A stretch of 64,000 nucleotides of DNA from Nocardioides terrae (GCF_900112345.1 NZ_FOLB01000010.1:94600-158599); one strand, 5' to 3'; shown: positions 21,901 through 31,791, counted from the stretch's first letter. Program-made: numbers and translations. Notes: generated by a model not told the origin, from the letters alone.

Positions 21901-22561
21901 CGGGTTCTCCGCCGTGCACGAGGACGGCACCATCGGCGTCACCGACGTGGACCTGACCGTCGAGGCCGGCGAGCTGGTGCTGCTCGTCGGGCAGGTCGGC
22001 TCGGGCAAGTCGAGCCTCCTCTCGTCGCTCGCCGGGCTGATCGACCACGGCGGCACGATCCGCTGGAATGACACCCCCGTCGAGGACGCGCAGGCGTTCC
22101 TGCGGCCCGGGCAGGTCGCCCACGTTGCGCAGGTGCCGCGGGTGCTCTCCGGCACCTTCGCCGACAACGTCCGGCTGGGCCACGAGCGCGCCTTCGACGG
22201 GCCGGTCGCCGACGCCCGGCTCGAGCCCGACATCGACGAGGCCGGTGGCAAGGACGCCCTCGTCGGGCACCGCGGCGTGCGGCTCTCGGGCGGTCAGGTC
22301 CAGCGCCTGGCGCTCGCTCGGGCGCTGGCCACCGACGCCGAGCTGCTGCTCGCCGACGACGTCTCCAGCGCGCTCGACGCGGCCACCGAGATCGAGCTGT
22401 GGCGGGCCCTGCGCGAGCGGCGGGCGACCGTGATCGGTGCGACCTCGAAGCGGGCGGCGCTGGCGCAGGCCGACCGGGTCGTCGTACTCGTCGACGGGGA
22501 GGTGGCCGCGACCGGGCCGTGGAGCGAGCTCGCCCCGGCGTGGGGGCACCTCGCGGGGTGA
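18926..22561 (+). CDS. Full-length fused ABC exporter (TMD-NBD-TMD-NBD), asymmetric
   Basis: This 1211-aa protein carries both halves of a heterodimeric exporter on one chain. The GTG start follows gggga 8 bp upstream. NBD1 has Walker A GRTGSGKST (near residue 390), a deviant signature LSAGEEQ (near 490), Walker B VVVLDEATARMDP and H-loop AHRL. NBD2 has Walker A GQVGSGKSS (near 1023), a canonical LSGGQVQRLALARAL (near 1120), Walker B LLLADDVSSALD with Asp in place of the catalytic Glu, and no H-loop His (IGATSKRA). Site 1 (NBD1 Walker plus NBD2 signature) is therefore intact and site 2 degenerate. The halves are joined by an Asp/His-rich linker of tandem LDHAT-like units (bases about 20720-20830). 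The substrate is unknown. Confidence 0.9.
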   Translation: MSAIGRSVSTLMTDTLAPPSPTDRTAPAASSDDPSRRVDWRRLRGPVTVAALIAAAIASISATLGTVVAGRLVEHPSGHLVGLLALCVVGAAVIDTSGKVAWVGISDRVEGRLREDVLRAAMRQPLAALSEQAVGEILDRVDDDSHEVGNLMRWQLWMMFRSLFGTVPMWIVAGLTWWPAWLLFPLLGAVTWLAIRRLLQEIARRKVVEEMAWTDHAAVLEEGIAGRDDMRTSLGQAHVIARVARLSATVHARFVEVVDLESRLVRRAGVLLHALLAGVAVAGVALAEGGSLSPARLLTLFLVTSTFVGQIAMLANHLPDLQAGLGAVIRLRQMLAVPSEPEGGLPLPDGPAGIEVRGLDFAYDEGTFGLRGIDLTVPAGQTIALVGRTGSGKSTLASLVSRAVEPPRGAVFVGGVDVRDLDLQRLRAAVGVVTQRTEILAGTLADNISLFDDDLPRSVLESAVARLGLDGWVAGLPEGLDTLLGPGGTSLSAGEEQLVAFARLLVRDVKVVVLDEATARMDPLTERRVVAASDRLLAGRTGVLIAHRLSTIERAPLVAVLDHGRVVQRGSRAELAVVPGAFRDLLEASRDRHGDPATPIDHAGDDRAGDDHATDAPAVDPATLDHATLDHAAGVGGRRRSGPAPVVPEVGTGPTLGRGIAHALAVRPAWGVLGALMFLLASLAGAQGAVTGLVWGRIMESLEDGGTPRLLVAALVVSLIAAPLMLADAFWRYPRWWIEVMLRARMAVLHGQTQQHRLARTPAGEVVARSMDADRYARYADRWVDFLNGLIIAGVTALLGGTWLAGTVLLVVMVSSALASSVGRPIAGRSAAASSTARAQFGRALVSALESARTVKLAAATPQVHAHLRKVDGGRVAAAVKEHRVQAVLDGVPVVMVQCGVVAAWWFYVGGGWPLATALLVASAVSGFDWFGRVAGMVVTEAPGTRAWQKETSRFAGGADLMDLPPGVDLVSGQAPAPAPVEPVPLRRLSLAGFSAVHEDGTIGVTDVDLTVEAGELVLLVGQVGSGKSSLLSSLAGLIDHGGTIRWNDTPVEDAQAFLRPGQVAHVAQVPRVLSGTFADNVRLGHERAFDGPVADARLEPDIDEAGGKDALVGHRGVRLSGGQVQRLALARALATDAELLLADDVSSALDAATEIELWRALRERRATVIGATSKRAALAQADRVVVLVDGEVAATGPWSELAPAWGHLAG

Positions 22562-22593
22562 CCGGGCCCGACCGGACCTCGTAGTGTCCCGCT

Positions 22594-23682
22594 GTGACCA
22601 CCACTGCGGAGCAGCCGACGTTCGTCCGGTCTGACCTCGTGATCCTGGGGGGCGGAGGCGCGGCCGTCGTCCTGGCCGGCCTGTCGCACTACCTCGACTG
22701 GGGCGGGGTGCCGTCGTTCGTGCTGGCGGCCGTCGCGGTGACGCTGCTCGCCAGCATGGTCGGCCGGTCGGTCGAGCAGCTCGGGGACCGGTTCGGCCCG
22801 GGCGCCACCGGCGTTCTGCAGAGCGCGCTGGGCAACCTGCCGGAGCTGTTCATCTGCCTCTTCGCGCTCAAGGCCGGCCTCGTCGCGGTCGTCCAGGCCG
22901 CGCTGATCGGCTCGATCCTGGCCAACCTGCTGCTCGTCATGGGCATCGCCTTCGTCGTCGGCGGCCTCAAGCACGGCTCGCAGGCGATCGACTCCGCCCG
23001 TGCCCGCACCATCTCGGTGCTGATGCTCGTCGCGGTGACGGCGCTGGTGTTCCCCTCGCTCACCAGTCAGCTGCACACGCCTGCCGCAGGCCACGAGGGC
23101 GCGCTCTCCGCCATCGCCTCGGTCGTGCTGCTGGTGCTCTTCGCGCTCACCCTGCCGGCGTCGCTGAAGAAGGAGAGCTCGACCGGGATGAGCAACGACA
23201 CCGCGGAGACCGAGGCGCCGCGGTGGCCGGTGCCGCTCGCGGTCGGGCTGCTCGCCCTGGCGGGGCTGCTCGCCGCCTTCGTGTCGGACTGGTTCGTCAA
23301 CGCGCTCGAGCCGGCGATGGACTCCTGGGGCGTGTCCGACGCGTTCGCCGGTCTGGTCATCGTCGCGATCGCGGGCAACGCGATCGAGAACGTGGTCGGC
23401 GTCCAGCTCGCTGCCCGCAACCAGTCCGACTACGCCTTCCAGCTCATCATCAACTCGCCGCTCCAGATCGCGCTCGTGCTCGCGCCCGCGCTGGTGCTTC
23501 TGTCCAAGCTGCTCGGCTTCACGGCGCTCACGCTGGTCTTCAGCCCATTGCTCGTCGTGGCCGTCTTCCTGGCCGTGCTGGTCGCGGTGATCATCACGGT
23601 GGACGGTGAGTCCAACTGGATCGAGGGAGCCGCGCTCATCGGCGTCTACATCGTGGTCGCCGCGACCTTCTGGTGGGGCTAG
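22594..23682 (+). CDS. CaCA-family cation/proton exchanger
   Basis: This 362-aa polytopic protein with a GTG start fits the Ca2+/H+ antiporter branch (CAX/ChaA-like) of the CaCA superfamily. The two alpha-repeat signatures are present: [16 protein letters not shown] in the first half and [17 protein letters not shown] in the second, with the key acidic residues intact. About 11 hydrophobic segments are visible, with a short hydrophilic loop (residues about 190-205) between the halves. Its stop shares the palindrome ctag with the convergent chemoreceptor gene. The ion could be Ca2+, or Na+ or K+; sequence does not decide. Confidence 0.88.
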   Translation: MTTTAEQPTFVRSDLVILGGGGAAVVLAGLSHYLDWGGVPSFVLAAVAVTLLASMVGRSVEQLGDRFGPGATGVLQSALGNLPELFICLFALKAGLVAVVQAALIGSILANLLLVMGIAFVVGGLKHGSQAIDSARARTISVLMLVAVTALVFPSLTSQLHTPAAGHEGALSAIASVVLLVLFALTLPASLKKESSTGMSNDTAETEAPRWPVPLAVGLLALAGLLAAFVSDWFVNALEPAMDSWGVSDAFAGLVIVAIAGNAIENVVGVQLAARNQSDYAFQLIINSPLQIALVLAPALVLLSKLLGFTALTLVFSPLLVVAVFLAVLVAVIITVDGESNWIEGAALIGVYIVVAATFWWG

Positions 23683-25295
23683 TAGCGGAAGGTCGCCACC
23701 AGCTCCTGCAGTCGCGTCGACATCTCGGACAGCTCGCCGACCGCTGCGCTGATCTCGTGGACGCCGTCGGTGGTGGCCCGGGAGGTGCCCGCGAGGGTGT
23801 CGATGGCGGAGGCGATCTCGCCGGTACCGCCGGCCGCGTCCGAGACGCTGCGGTTCATCTCCTTGGTCGTCACCGACTGCTCCTCGACGGCGGCGGCGAT
23901 GGTGTTCTGAGAGTCGCTGATCCGACTCACCACCTCGCCGATGCGGTCGATGGCCGCCACGGCGCCTCCGGCGTCGGCCTGGATGGCGCCGACGCGTGCT
24001 GAGATGTCGTCGGTCGCCTTCGCCGTCTCCTGGGCCAGGTCCTTGACCTCGTTGGCGACGACGGCGAAGCCCTTGCCCATCTCGCCGGCGCGGGCCGCCT
24101 CGATGGTGGCGTTGAGCGCGAGCAGGTTGGTCTGCTCGGCGATCGAGCTGATCAGCTTGACGACGTTGCCGATCTCCTGGCTGGACTGGCCGAGCTGGTC
24201 GATCGTGCGCCGGGTCTCGTCCGCCTCACGGACCGCCTCGTCGGCCACGCCGACGGCGTGCTGGGCGCTCCGGGCGATCTCGTGGATCGAGGCGCCCATC
24301 TCCTCCGATGCGACGGCCACGGTCTGCACGTTGGCCGACACCTGGGTCGCCGCGGCGCTCACGTCGGCCGCGCGCGCCGAGGCCTCGGCCGCCGAGCCGG
24401 AGATCGTGGCCGTCGTACGCTCGATGCCCGCGGCGGTGCCGCCGAGGCTGCGCGCGGAGTCCGCGAGGGTCGACACGATGCCGCGCAGTGACGCCATCGT
24501 CGCCTCGAACGCGGCGGCGAGCCGGCCGACCTCGTCGCGCTGGTCGATGCCCGGGGACGCGGTCAGGTCGCCGTCGGCGACCAGCGTCAGGGCGTGGATC
24601 GACCGACGCAGCGGACGGACGATGGACCGGGTGACGATCAGGCCCAGTGCCAGCGCCGCCAGCAGCGCGAGGACCGCGACGATGACGATGGTCGTCCGGG
24701 CGAGCCCGGCCGCGTGGCCGGCCTCGTCGGCCAGCGCCGTGTGCCGGGCGTCGAGCGACTTCATCACCTTGTCGGTGCTGTCGAGCAGGTTCGACCACGC
24801 GGTGTCGAGGTCGTTGTTGAGGATCTGGTACGCCGCCGCCATGCTCGCCGGCGTGCCCTGCTGGATCTTGGCGACCATGTCGTCGTTGATCCGGAAGTAG
24901 TCGTCCCACAGCTTGCGCATGTGGTCGAGCTCGGTCAGCTCCTTGGCGGTGTAGGCCTGCCGGTCGATGCCGTCCAGCAGCGCGTACGCGGCCTTGCGCG
25001 ACTCGGTCAGGCCGGCCACGTTGGTGTTGTCGGGCGCCACCGCGCCGGCGGGGTCCTCGACGACGGCCTCGGCGTAGATGTAGCCCTGCCAGCCGCTGAT
25101 GTCGGCGTCGAGGTAACGCAGCTGCTGGACGTCGTCGCGCAGGCTCTGCAGGTGCTGGATGTCCTGGAGCTTGTGCTGCTGGGTCAGGGAGGCGTAGATG
25201 CCGGTCCCGGCGACCACGACGAGCAGCAGGCAGACGAGGCCGAAGGCGGCCGTCAGTCGTCGTCCGATGGAGACATCACGCAGCAGGGTTCTCAC
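23679..25295 (-). CDS. Methyl-accepting chemotaxis protein
   Basis: This transmembrane chemoreceptor has 538 aa and a GTG start. TM1 spans residues about 13-34, the extracellular four-helix-type sensor about 35-199 and TM2 about 201-221. HAMP ([22 protein letters not shown]) follows, then the long cytoplasmic coiled coil with hairpin tip [19 protein letters not shown] near residue 388. The ligand domain includes a helical [12 protein letters not shown] segment typical of 4HB-like sensors. No che or flagellar genes are in the window, so partners are encoded elsewhere. Its stop overlaps that of the exchanger gene by 4 bp. Confidence 0.94.
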   Translation of the reverse strand: MRTLLRDVSIGRRLTAAFGLVCLLLVVVAGTGIYASLTQQHKLQDIQHLQSLRDDVQQLRYLDADISGWQGYIYAEAVVEDPAGAVAPDNTNVAGLTESRKAAYALLDGIDRQAYTAKELTELDHMRKLWDDYFRINDDMVAKIQQGTPASMAAAYQILNNDLDTAWSNLLDSTDKVMKSLDARHTALADEAGHAAGLARTTIVIVAVLALLAALALGLIVTRSIVRPLRRSIHALTLVADGDLTASPGIDQRDEVGRLAAAFEATMASLRGIVSTLADSARSLGGTAAGIERTTATISGSAAEASARAADVSAAATQVSANVQTVAVASEEMGASIHEIARSAQHAVGVADEAVREADETRRTIDQLGQSSQEIGNVVKLISSIAEQTNLLALNATIEAARAGEMGKGFAVVANEVKDLAQETAKATDDISARVGAIQADAGGAVAAIDRIGEVVSRISDSQNTIAAAVEEQSVTTKEMNRSVSDAAGGTGEIASAIDTLAGTSRATTDGVHEISAAVGELSEMSTRLQELVATFRY

Positions 25296-25432
25296 GGCTG
25301 ACTGGATCGGCGGGCCGGCGCCCGGTCTGAGGTCAACGCGTGTGGGCCCTCACACGTCGCGGTTCCGGGGAATACCCGGGTGGACCCACGGGGTTGGCGC
25401 AGCGTCCGCCTGGAACGATCGAAAGCGACGCG

Positions 25433-26638
25433 ATGACCGTCACCACCGAGCTCACCGCCCCGCCCGAGCGGACGGCGAAGCACGCCGTGGTGGCCATCCT
25501 CGCCCTCGGGGTCGGCGGGTTCGCCATCGGCACGACCGAGTTCGTCACGATGGGCGTGCTGCCGCAGATCGCCGACGGCGTCGACGTCTCTGTCCCGACC
25601 GCCGGACACATCATCTCGGCGTACGCCCTCGGCGTCGTCGTCGGCGTCCCACTGCTCTCCTTCTTCGTCGCGCACCTGCCGCGCAAGGGCCTGCTGCTCT
25701 CCTTCATGGCGACGTACGCCGCCTTCAACGTCCTCTCCGCAGCGGCGCCGAGCTATCCGGTGCTGATGGTCGCGCGCTTCGTCGACGGCCTGCCCCACGG
25801 CGCCTACTTCGGCATCGCGTCACTGGTCGCCGCCGGCCTGGTCTCCGAGGAGCGGCGCGGCCGGGCGGTCGCCAGCGTGATGATGGGCATCTCCGTGGCC
25901 AACGTGGCCGGTGTCCCGGCTGCCACCTGGCTGGGCCAGCACGTCGGCTGGCGCGCGACCTACCTCGCCGCCGCGCTGCTGGCGGCGCTGACCGTGGCGT
26001 TGATCGGCTGGTCGGTGCCGCGCTCCCCGGGCAACCCCGGGGCCACCGGCCGCTCGGAGGCCCGCGGCTTCTTCTCCAACGCACAGGTCTGGCTGACGAT
26101 GGCGGCGGGCGCCGCCGGGTTCGGCGGCATGTTCGCGATCTACTCCTACATCGGCAAGATCGTGCCCGACGTCGCCGGGCTCTCCGAGCACGTGGTGCCG
26201 GTCTTCGTGCTCGTCCTCGGCCTGGGCATGGTGGTCGGCACCCTGCTGGCCGGCGAGCTGGCCCGCTGGTCGGTCTTCCGCACCCTGCTGGCGGCCAGCT
26301 CCGGGTCGCTGCTCGTGATGCTGCTGACCTGGCTGGTGGCCCCGCACGGCTGGCTGCTGCTGCCGGCGGTCTTCCTGGTGACGGTCTGCGCCTCGATCCT
26401 CGCGGTCAACCTGCAGATCAGGCTGATGGACGTCTCCGGCGACGCGGTCACCCTCGGGGCGGCGATGAACCACGCGACCCTCAACATCGCCAACGCGGCC
26501 GGCGCCTACCTCGGCGGCGTCGTCATCGCGTGGGGCTTCGGTTACCGCTCGACGGCGCTGGTCGGTGCGACGCTGGCGGTCTTCGGCATCGCGCTGCTCG
26601 GCTGGAGCGCGGTGCTCCACCGGCGTACAGCCCGCTAA
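25433..26638 (+). CDS. MFS transporter, DHA1 (AraJ/sugar-efflux-like) family
   Basis: This 401-aa, 12-TM major facilitator has ATG at 25433. The DHA1 hallmarks are the TM1 sequence GFAIGTTEFVTMGVLPQIA (motif D-like) and the loop 2-3 motif around LPRKGLLLSFM, with ARFVDGLPHGAYFGI in TM4-5. These resemble the AraJ/PbuE/Cmr group that exports sugars, purine nucleosides or drugs. Given the nucleoside operon elsewhere in this window, purine-nucleoside efflux is possible but unproven. It is divergent from the chemoreceptor and ends in a 4-bp overlap with the convergent GNAT gene. Confidence 0.85.
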   Translation: MTVTTELTAPPERTAKHAVVAILALGVGGFAIGTTEFVTMGVLPQIADGVDVSVPTAGHIISAYALGVVVGVPLLSFFVAHLPRKGLLLSFMATYAAFNVLSAAAPSYPVLMVARFVDGLPHGAYFGIASLVAAGLVSEERRGRAVASVMMGISVANVAGVPAATWLGQHVGWRATYLAAALLAALTVALIGWSVPRSPGNPGATGRSEARGFFSNAQVWLTMAAGAAGFGGMFAIYSYIGKIVPDVAGLSEHVVPVFVLVLGLGMVVGTLLAGELARWSVFRTLLAASSGSLLVMLLTWLVAPHGWLLLPAVFLVTVCASILAVNLQIRLMDVSGDAVTLGAAMNHATLNIANAAGAYLGGVVIAWGFGYRSTALVGATLAVFGIALLGWSAVLHRRTAR

Positions 26639-27210
26639 CGGTCCGCGGCGATCTCCCAGGCCTCGCGCGGCTGCAGCGGCTCGCTGGCCAGCAGGGTGCC
26701 GACCCACGCGTCGCGCATCTCGCCGCGCTGCGGGAGCCACTGGCGCACGCAGCCGTCGAAGGAGAAGCCGACCTTCCAGGCCAGCTTGCGGGACGCCCAG
26801 TTGCCTGCGTGCGCCCACCAGATGACGGTGGTCAGCGACCGGGCCTCGAAGCCCCAGGCCAGCAGCAGGCGGAGCGCGCGCTCCATCGCGCCCGTGCCGC
26901 GGATGTCGGGATGTGACCCGAACGCCACCTCGGCGCGGCCCGGCCCCTCGTTGCGCAGCTCGACCGAGCCACCGAACCGGCGGTCCACCTCGACGGCGAA
27001 GGGCCACTCGGTGTCCTCGAGCCACGCCCTGGCCCGCGAGCCGATGTAGTCGCGCGCGTCGTCGAGCGAGTACGGCGTCGGGACCGTCGTCCACCGGACC
27101 GACTCGGCGTCGACCGACTGCTCCACGGACCGCTCGACGTCGGAGGGCCGGTGGGCGCGCAGCGTGACGGGGCCGTCGGTCAGGGTCGGGATCGCACCGG
27201 GAAAGGTCAT
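26635..27210 (-). CDS. GNAT family N-acetyltransferase (RimJ-like)
   Basis: This 191-aa acetyltransferase has ATG at 27210 with ggggagg upstream. The acetyl-CoA loop is in EVAFGSHPDIRGTGAMERAL, with an R-x-x-G-x-G/A-type turn. It is followed by ARSLTTVIWWAHAGNWASRKLAWKVGFSFDG, where N and the W-K-x-G-F pattern are typical of RimJ/RimL-type acetyltransferases acting on protein N-termini or small amines. The substrate is unknown. It is convergent with the MFS gene (overlap ctaa) and divergent from the acyl-CoA ligase. Confidence 0.88.
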   Translation of the reverse strand: MTFPGAIPTLTDGPVTLRAHRPSDVERSVEQSVDAESVRWTTVPTPYSLDDARDYIGSRARAWLEDTEWPFAVEVDRRFGGSVELRNEGPGRAEVAFGSHPDIRGTGAMERALRLLLAWGFEARSLTTVIWWAHAGNWASRKLAWKVGFSFDGCVRQWLPQRGEMRDAWVGTLLASEPLQPREAWEIAADR

Positions 27211-27285
27211 GGGTCCATCCTCCCCGTGTGATGCGCGACACTGACACCGGATGGCCGACCCCCTGACAGGCACCGGAGGTGCTCG

Positions 27286-28839
27286 ATGACCCTGACCTCA
27301 TCAGTGACGCAGGCCCCCGTGGGGGAGCACAACCTGGCGGTGCTCGCCGAGCAGTGGCTCGACCGCGTCGGCGACTACGAGATGCTGCTCTTCGAGGGCA
27401 CGGGCCACACCTCGGGACAGATCCTCGACCGGGCGAGGCGCGCGGCCGGCGGACTGCGGAGGATGGGCGTCGAGGCCGGCGATCGGGTCGTGGTGCTGAC
27501 CATGAACACCCCCGAGGTGTTCGTGTCCTACCACGCGCTCTGGCGGGCCGGAGCGGTCGTCACGCCCGTGATCTTCCTGCAGACCCCGCCCGAGCTGCGC
27601 CACATCCTGGAGGACTCCGGAGCGGTGGCCGCCGTGGTCAGCCCCGAGCTGGTGCCGCTCATCGGCGCTGCGGCGCAGGGGCTCGACCTGCAGGTGATCG
27701 TCGCGGGCGAGGTACCCGACGGGGTGGACGCGATCCCCTTCATGCAGCTGGAGCGGGCCGAGCCGCTCCCGATCGAGCCGCGCGGCGACGACGACCTGGC
27801 GGCGCTGCTCTACACCGGCGGCACCACCGGCCGGGCCAAGGGCGTCATGCTGAGCCACCACAGCCTGTGGGAGGCGGGCAGCGGGCTCGCCGTGGTGGCA
27901 GAGTCGATGGACACCAGCCGGCTGCTGCTCCCGCTGCCGCTCTCGCACGTCTACGGGCTCAACGTGCTCGTCGCCGGTCTGCACTCCAAGCGCCAGCAGG
28001 TCTCGGTCATGCAGCGCTGGTTCGACCCCAAGGGCTGGCTGGAGCTGGTCCAGGAGCACCGCATCGACAACAGCCCGGTCGTCCCGTCGATGTTGCAGAT
28101 GCTGCTCGACCAGCCGTACGCCGACTACGACCTCAGCTCGCTGCGGACCTTCGGCTCCGGGGGCGCCCCGCTGCTGCCCGCGCTGCGCGAGAAGGTCGAG
28201 AAGGCCCTCGGCGTCGCGATCCTGGAGGGCTACGGCTGCACCGAGAGCAGCTCGGTGGTCACCGCCTCCACTCCTGCAGCGAGCAAGGCGGGCAGCGTCG
28301 GGAAGCCGGCGCCGCACGCCGAGGTCGCGATCCTCGACCCGACCGGCCGGCCGCTCCCGGTCGGCGAGGAGGGCGAGATCTGCGTCCGGGGCGCGGGCGT
28401 GATGATGGGCTACTGGAACGAGCCGGAGCTGACCGCGAAGACGATCGTCGACGGCTGGCTGCACACCGGCGACGTCGGACGGCTCGACGAGGACGGCTTC
28501 CTCTACGTGGTCGACCGCGTCAAGGACCTCATCATCCGCGGCGGCTTCAACGTCTACCCGCGCGACGTCGAGGACGCGCTGCTGGCGCACCCGGCCGTCA
28601 CCGCCGCGGCGGTGGTCGGCAAGCCGGACGAGAAGAGCGGCGAGGAGGTCGTCGCCCTGGTCTCGCTGCGCCCGGGCGCGAGCGCCGATCCCGAGGAGCT
28701 GATGGAGTTCGCCAAGGGGCGGCTCGCCCGCTACAAGTACCCGCGCGAGGTCCGGATCGTCGACGCCGTGCCGGTCACGAGCGTGGGCAAGACCGACCGC
28801 AAGGCTGTGCGCGTGATGGTGCGCTCGCTGGAGAGCTGA
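27286..28839 (+). CDS. AMP-dependent acyl-CoA synthetase/ligase
   Basis: This ANL-superfamily enzyme of 517 aa activates a carboxylic (probably fatty) acid as acyl-AMP and then acyl-CoA. ATG at 27286 is preceded by ccggagg. Motifs: P-loop [17 protein letters not shown] (from residue 176), acyl-binding [11 protein letters not shown], the hinge [20 protein letters not shown], and catalytic lysine in VGKTDRKAV (K502). The pattern [14 protein letters not shown] is common in long- and medium-chain fatty-acid-CoA ligases of Actinobacteria. It is a single gene with no beta-oxidation neighbours in the window, so the exact substrate remains open. Confidence 0.88.
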   Translation: MTLTSSVTQAPVGEHNLAVLAEQWLDRVGDYEMLLFEGTGHTSGQILDRARRAAGGLRRMGVEAGDRVVVLTMNTPEVFVSYHALWRAGAVVTPVIFLQTPPELRHILEDSGAVAAVVSPELVPLIGAAAQGLDLQVIVAGEVPDGVDAIPFMQLERAEPLPIEPRGDDDLAALLYTGGTTGRAKGVMLSHHSLWEAGSGLAVVAESMDTSRLLLPLPLSHVYGLNVLVAGLHSKRQQVSVMQRWFDPKGWLELVQEHRIDNSPVVPSMLQMLLDQPYADYDLSSLRTFGSGGAPLLPALREKVEKALGVAILEGYGCTESSSVVTASTPAASKAGSVGKPAPHAEVAILDPTGRPLPVGEEGEICVRGAGVMMGYWNEPELTAKTIVDGWLHTGDVGRLDEDGFLYVVDRVKDLIIRGGFNVYPRDVEDALLAHPAVTAAAVVGKPDEKSGEEVVALVSLRPGASADPEELMEFAKGRLARYKYPREVRIVDAVPVTSVGKTDRKAVRVMVRSLES

Positions 28840-28921
28840 GATCTCGGCCGCGGTCGCCCACCTGCTCCGCCCCACCAAACCCGGTTGGGCCGGTCCCAGG
28901 TCCATCAGCGACAATGACCTC

Positions 28922-29950
28922 ATGTCCTCCACCACCCCTGAGGTCCGGCCCCGGGTGCTCTCCGGCATCCAGCCGACCGCCGACAGCTACCACCTCGGCA
29001 ACTACCTCGGCGCGGTGCGGAACTGGGGCATCCTGCAGGCCGACTACGAGCCGTTCTTCTTCATCGCCGACCAGCACGCGATCACCGTGGAGGTGGACCC
29101 GAAGGTCCTGCGCCGGCGCACCCTCGTCGCCGCCGCGCAGCTGCTCGCCGCGGGCGTCGACCCGGAGCGCAGCGCGATCTTCGTCCAGTCCCACATCCCC
29201 GAGCACGCCCAGCTCGGCTGGGTGATGCAGTGCCTCACCGGGTTCGGCGAGGCGCGGCGCATGACGCAGTTCAAGGACAAGTCGGCGAAGGGCGGCGAGG
29301 GCTCGTCGTCGGTCGGGCTGTTCGCCTATCCGATGCTGATGGCCGCCGACATCCTGCTCTACCGGCCGGCGTACGTCCCCGTCGGCGAGGACCAGCGCCA
29401 GCACCTCGAGCTCACCCGCGACCTCGCGCAGCGGTTCAACAGCCGTTACAAGAAGACCTTCCGCCTCCCGGAGCCCTACATCCTCAAGGAGACCGGGAAG
29501 ATCTACGACCTGCAGGAGCCGACCAGCAAGATGTCGAAGTCGGCCTCGAGCCCGGGCGGCATCGTCGAGATGCTCGACGACCCCAAGGTGAGCGCCAAGA
29601 AGATCCGCAGCGCGGTCACCGACTCCGGCTCGGAGGTGCGCTTCGACGAGGCGGAGAAGCCCGGCGTCTCCAACCTCCTGCGCATCTACTCCGCGCTGAC
29701 CGGCAGCACCATCGAGAAGCTCGAGGACGAGTACGCCGGCCGTGGCTACGGCGACCTGAAGAAGGACCTGGCCGACGTGGTCGTGGACTTCGTGACGCCG
29801 TTCCGGAACGCGACCCACGAGCTGCTCGACGACCAGACGCACCTCACGTCGGTGCTCGCGCAGGGCGCCGAGCAGGCCCGCGAGGTCGCGTCGCGCACCC
29901 TCGCCGACGTCTACGATCGCGTCGGCTTCGTGGCGCCCGCGGCACGGTAG
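28922..29950 (+). CDS. trpS: Tryptophanyl-tRNA synthetase
   Basis: This class Ic aminoacyl-tRNA synthetase charges tRNA-Trp. It is 342 aa from ATG, the usual bacterial length. The HIGH-type motif is [18 protein letters not shown] (HLGN near residue 26), and the KMSKS loop is [12 protein letters not shown] (near residue 205). The C-terminal helical anticodon region is intact. The next gene starts on the last base of its stop codon (tagtg), so the two are likely co-transcribed. I saw no T-box or attenuator in the short upstream region. Confidence 0.97.
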   Translation: MSSTTPEVRPRVLSGIQPTADSYHLGNYLGAVRNWGILQADYEPFFFIADQHAITVEVDPKVLRRRTLVAAAQLLAAGVDPERSAIFVQSHIPEHAQLGWVMQCLTGFGEARRMTQFKDKSAKGGEGSSSVGLFAYPMLMAADILLYRPAYVPVGEDQRQHLELTRDLAQRFNSRYKKTFRLPEPYILKETGKIYDLQEPTSKMSKSASSPGGIVEMLDDPKVSAKKIRSAVTDSGSEVRFDEAEKPGVSNLLRIYSALTGSTIEKLEDEYAGRGYGDLKKDLADVVVDFVTPFRNATHELLDDQTHLTSVLAQGAEQAREVASRTLADVYDRVGFVAPAAR

Positions 29951-30486
29951 TGTCGAACACCGTGCGGACGATCGGCGTGGCCGTCGCGATCCCGGAGCCC
30001 TGGGCGACCCAGCTCCAGGACTACCGTACGGGGCTCGGCGACGAGACCGCGACGATGATCCCGACCCACATCACCCTGGTGCCGCCGACCGAGGTCGACG
30101 AGGCCGTCGTCGGCGACATCGAGGCGCACCTGGAGTCGGTCGCGCGGACCCTGGCCGCCTTCGACGTGCACCTGCGCGGCACGGGCACCTTCCGCCCGGT
30201 CTCGCCGGTCGTCTTCGTCGCCGTCGTCGAGGGCATCTCCTCCTGCGAGCAGCTCGCCAACGCCGTGCGGCGCGGGCCGCTCGAGGTGGACCTCTCCTTC
30301 CCGTACCACCCGCACGTGACCGTCGCCCACGACCTTCCGGACGAGCTGCTCGACCAGGCGTTCGACGAGCTGGCCGGCTTCGAGTGCCGCTTCGAGGTCG
30401 ACCGCTTCCACCTCTACGTCCACGACGACGAGGACGGATGGCGCCCGACCCGCCACTTCTCCCTTCCTGCGACCGCACGGCGCTGA
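29950..30486 (+). CDS. 2'-5' RNA ligase family protein (2H phosphoesterase)
   Basis: This 178-aa protein starts at a GTG overlapping the trpS stop; a GTG at 29962 is an alternative. It has the two catalytic H-x-T motifs of the 2H phosphoesterase superfamily: HITLVP at H40 and HVTVAH at H122. These proteins cleave or ligate 2'-5' phosphodiesters or open cyclic phosphates on RNA ends or nucleotides. Spacing and length fit the family. Linkage to trpS suggests an RNA-related role, but the natural substrate is unknown. Confidence 0.85.
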   Translation: MSNTVRTIGVAVAIPEPWATQLQDYRTGLGDETATMIPTHITLVPPTEVDEAVVGDIEAHLESVARTLAAFDVHLRGTGTFRPVSPVVFVAVVEGISSCEQLANAVRRGPLEVDLSFPYHPHVTVAHDLPDELLDQAFDELAGFECRFEVDRFHLYVHDDEDGWRPTRHFSLPATARR

Positions 30487-30514
30487 CCGGACGACGCCGG
30501 GGTACCGGCGCGCC

Positions 30515-31567
30515 ATGCCCGGACTGAAGCAGCGCCTCGCCGACCTGCGCGACCGACGACCCCTCGTCGACCACGCCCTGCGCACCCAGGAGCACTACGG
30601 GGCGTCCCAGGCGGGGCAGCAGGCCGGTGCGGTGACCTACTTCGGCTTCCTGTCGTTCTTCCCGGTGCTCGCGCTCGCGGTCTTCGTGGTCGGTTGGCTC
30701 GCCAAGGTCTACCCCGACGCCCAGTCCGACCTCACCGACGCCATCGACCAGGTCATCCCCGGGCTGGTGGGCGGCGGTGCGGGCCAGATCTCCCTCGACG
30801 ACGTGCAGCGCTTCTCGGGGGTGGCCGGCATCGTCGGCCTCCTCGGCGTGCTGTACGCCGGCCTCGGCTGGCTCGACGCGACCAGGACCTCCCTCCAGAC
30901 GGTCTTCGAGATCCCGCCCCGGGAGCGTCCCGGCTTCCTGCGGGCGAAGCTGATCGACCTGCGCGGGCTGGTCGTGATCGGCGGCGTCCTCTTCGCGAGC
31001 GTCGTCGCAGCCGGGCTCGTGACTGGCTTCTCCAGCGACGTGCTCGACTGGCTCGGCCTCGACCAGGGGCTGTCCTGGCTGCTCTACGTCCTCGCCCGTC
31101 TCGTCGGCTGGGGGATCAACACCGTCCTCTTCTTCGTGCTGTTCCGCCTCGTCGGCCGGCCCGACGTGCCGGCCCGCTCGCTGTGGGTGGCCGCCGCGAT
31201 CGGCGGTTTCGTCTTCGAGGTGCTCAAGGCCATCTCGTTCCTGCTGTTCGACGTCGCGCAGGGCAATGCGGCGTTCCAGGCGTTCGGTGTGGCCCTGGTG
31301 CTCGTCGTCTGGATCAACTACTTCGCGCGCGTGGTGCTCTACTCCGCGGCCTGGGCGCACACCTCGCCGGCCGCTCGCGCACTGCGGGACTCATCGCAGA
31401 CCGCTGCGCCGGTGCAGGGCCCGCAGACGCCGCCGCTGGTCACGGCCGACGGTGTGGCGCAGGACTCCTCGGGCGGTGGTCGCAGCGTCCCGGTGGGGCC
31501 GTTCCTGGCCGGCGCTGGGACCATGGTGGCCGCACTCGGACTGATCAAGAAGGTGGGACGAAAGTGA
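30515..31567 (+). CDS. YihY/BrkB-family membrane protein
   Basis: This 350-aa inner-membrane protein of the YihY/virulence factor BrkB family has the typical N-terminus with AGAVTYFGFLSFFPVLALAVF. About six TM segments follow, including the GVALVLVVWINYFARVVLYSAAW block near residue 265. A hydrophilic tail of ~70 residues ends in a further hydrophobic patch. The family is sometimes mis-called ribonuclease BN; its role is unknown. It overlaps the following small membrane gene by 4 bp (gtga). Confidence 0.87.
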   Translation: MPGLKQRLADLRDRRPLVDHALRTQEHYGASQAGQQAGAVTYFGFLSFFPVLALAVFVVGWLAKVYPDAQSDLTDAIDQVIPGLVGGGAGQISLDDVQRFSGVAGIVGLLGVLYAGLGWLDATRTSLQTVFEIPPRERPGFLRAKLIDLRGLVVIGGVLFASVVAAGLVTGFSSDVLDWLGLDQGLSWLLYVLARLVGWGINTVLFFVLFRLVGRPDVPARSLWVAAAIGGFVFEVLKAISFLLFDVAQGNAAFQAFGVALVLVVWINYFARVVLYSAAWAHTSPAARALRDSSQTAAPVQGPQTPPLVTADGVAQDSSGGGRSVPVGPFLAGAGTMVAALGLIKKVGRK

Positions 31568-31791
31568 CGTTCTCGAAGAAGCACGCTTGGCTGCTGATCG
31601 GCGTCGGGATCTGGAACTTCTTCATCTGGATCACCTTCGCCAAGAACCTCTCCGCGGCGCACTCGCGCGGCGAGGACCACCCGTCGGGCTACTGGATCGC
31701 CCACACGGTGCTCATCGTGGTCGACCTGGTGATCGGCGCCATCCTCGCCACCGTCGGCCTGCGCGCGCTCCGGTCCGCCAAGAAGGCCTGA
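31564..31791 (+). CDS. SCO4848-family small membrane protein
   Basis: This 75-aa protein starts at GTG overlapping the stop of the YihY-family gene. Two hydrophobic segments are visible: HAWLLIGVGIWNFFIWITF and GYWIAHTVLIVVDLVIGAIL. Between them lies a polar loop, AKNLSAAHSRGEDHP. Small membrane proteins of this kind (SCO4848 family) regularly follow YihY genes in Actinobacteria. Function is unknown; tight coupling suggests the two proteins act together. Confidence 0.72.
   Translation: MTFSKKHAWLLIGVGIWNFFIWITFAKNLSAAHSRGEDHPSGYWIAHTVLIVVDLVIGAILATVGLRALRSAKKA

Noticed and set aside
28840..28921. T-box or attenuator upstream of trpS
   Set aside because: 82 bp is too short and no T-box core or Trp-rich leader peptide is seen.
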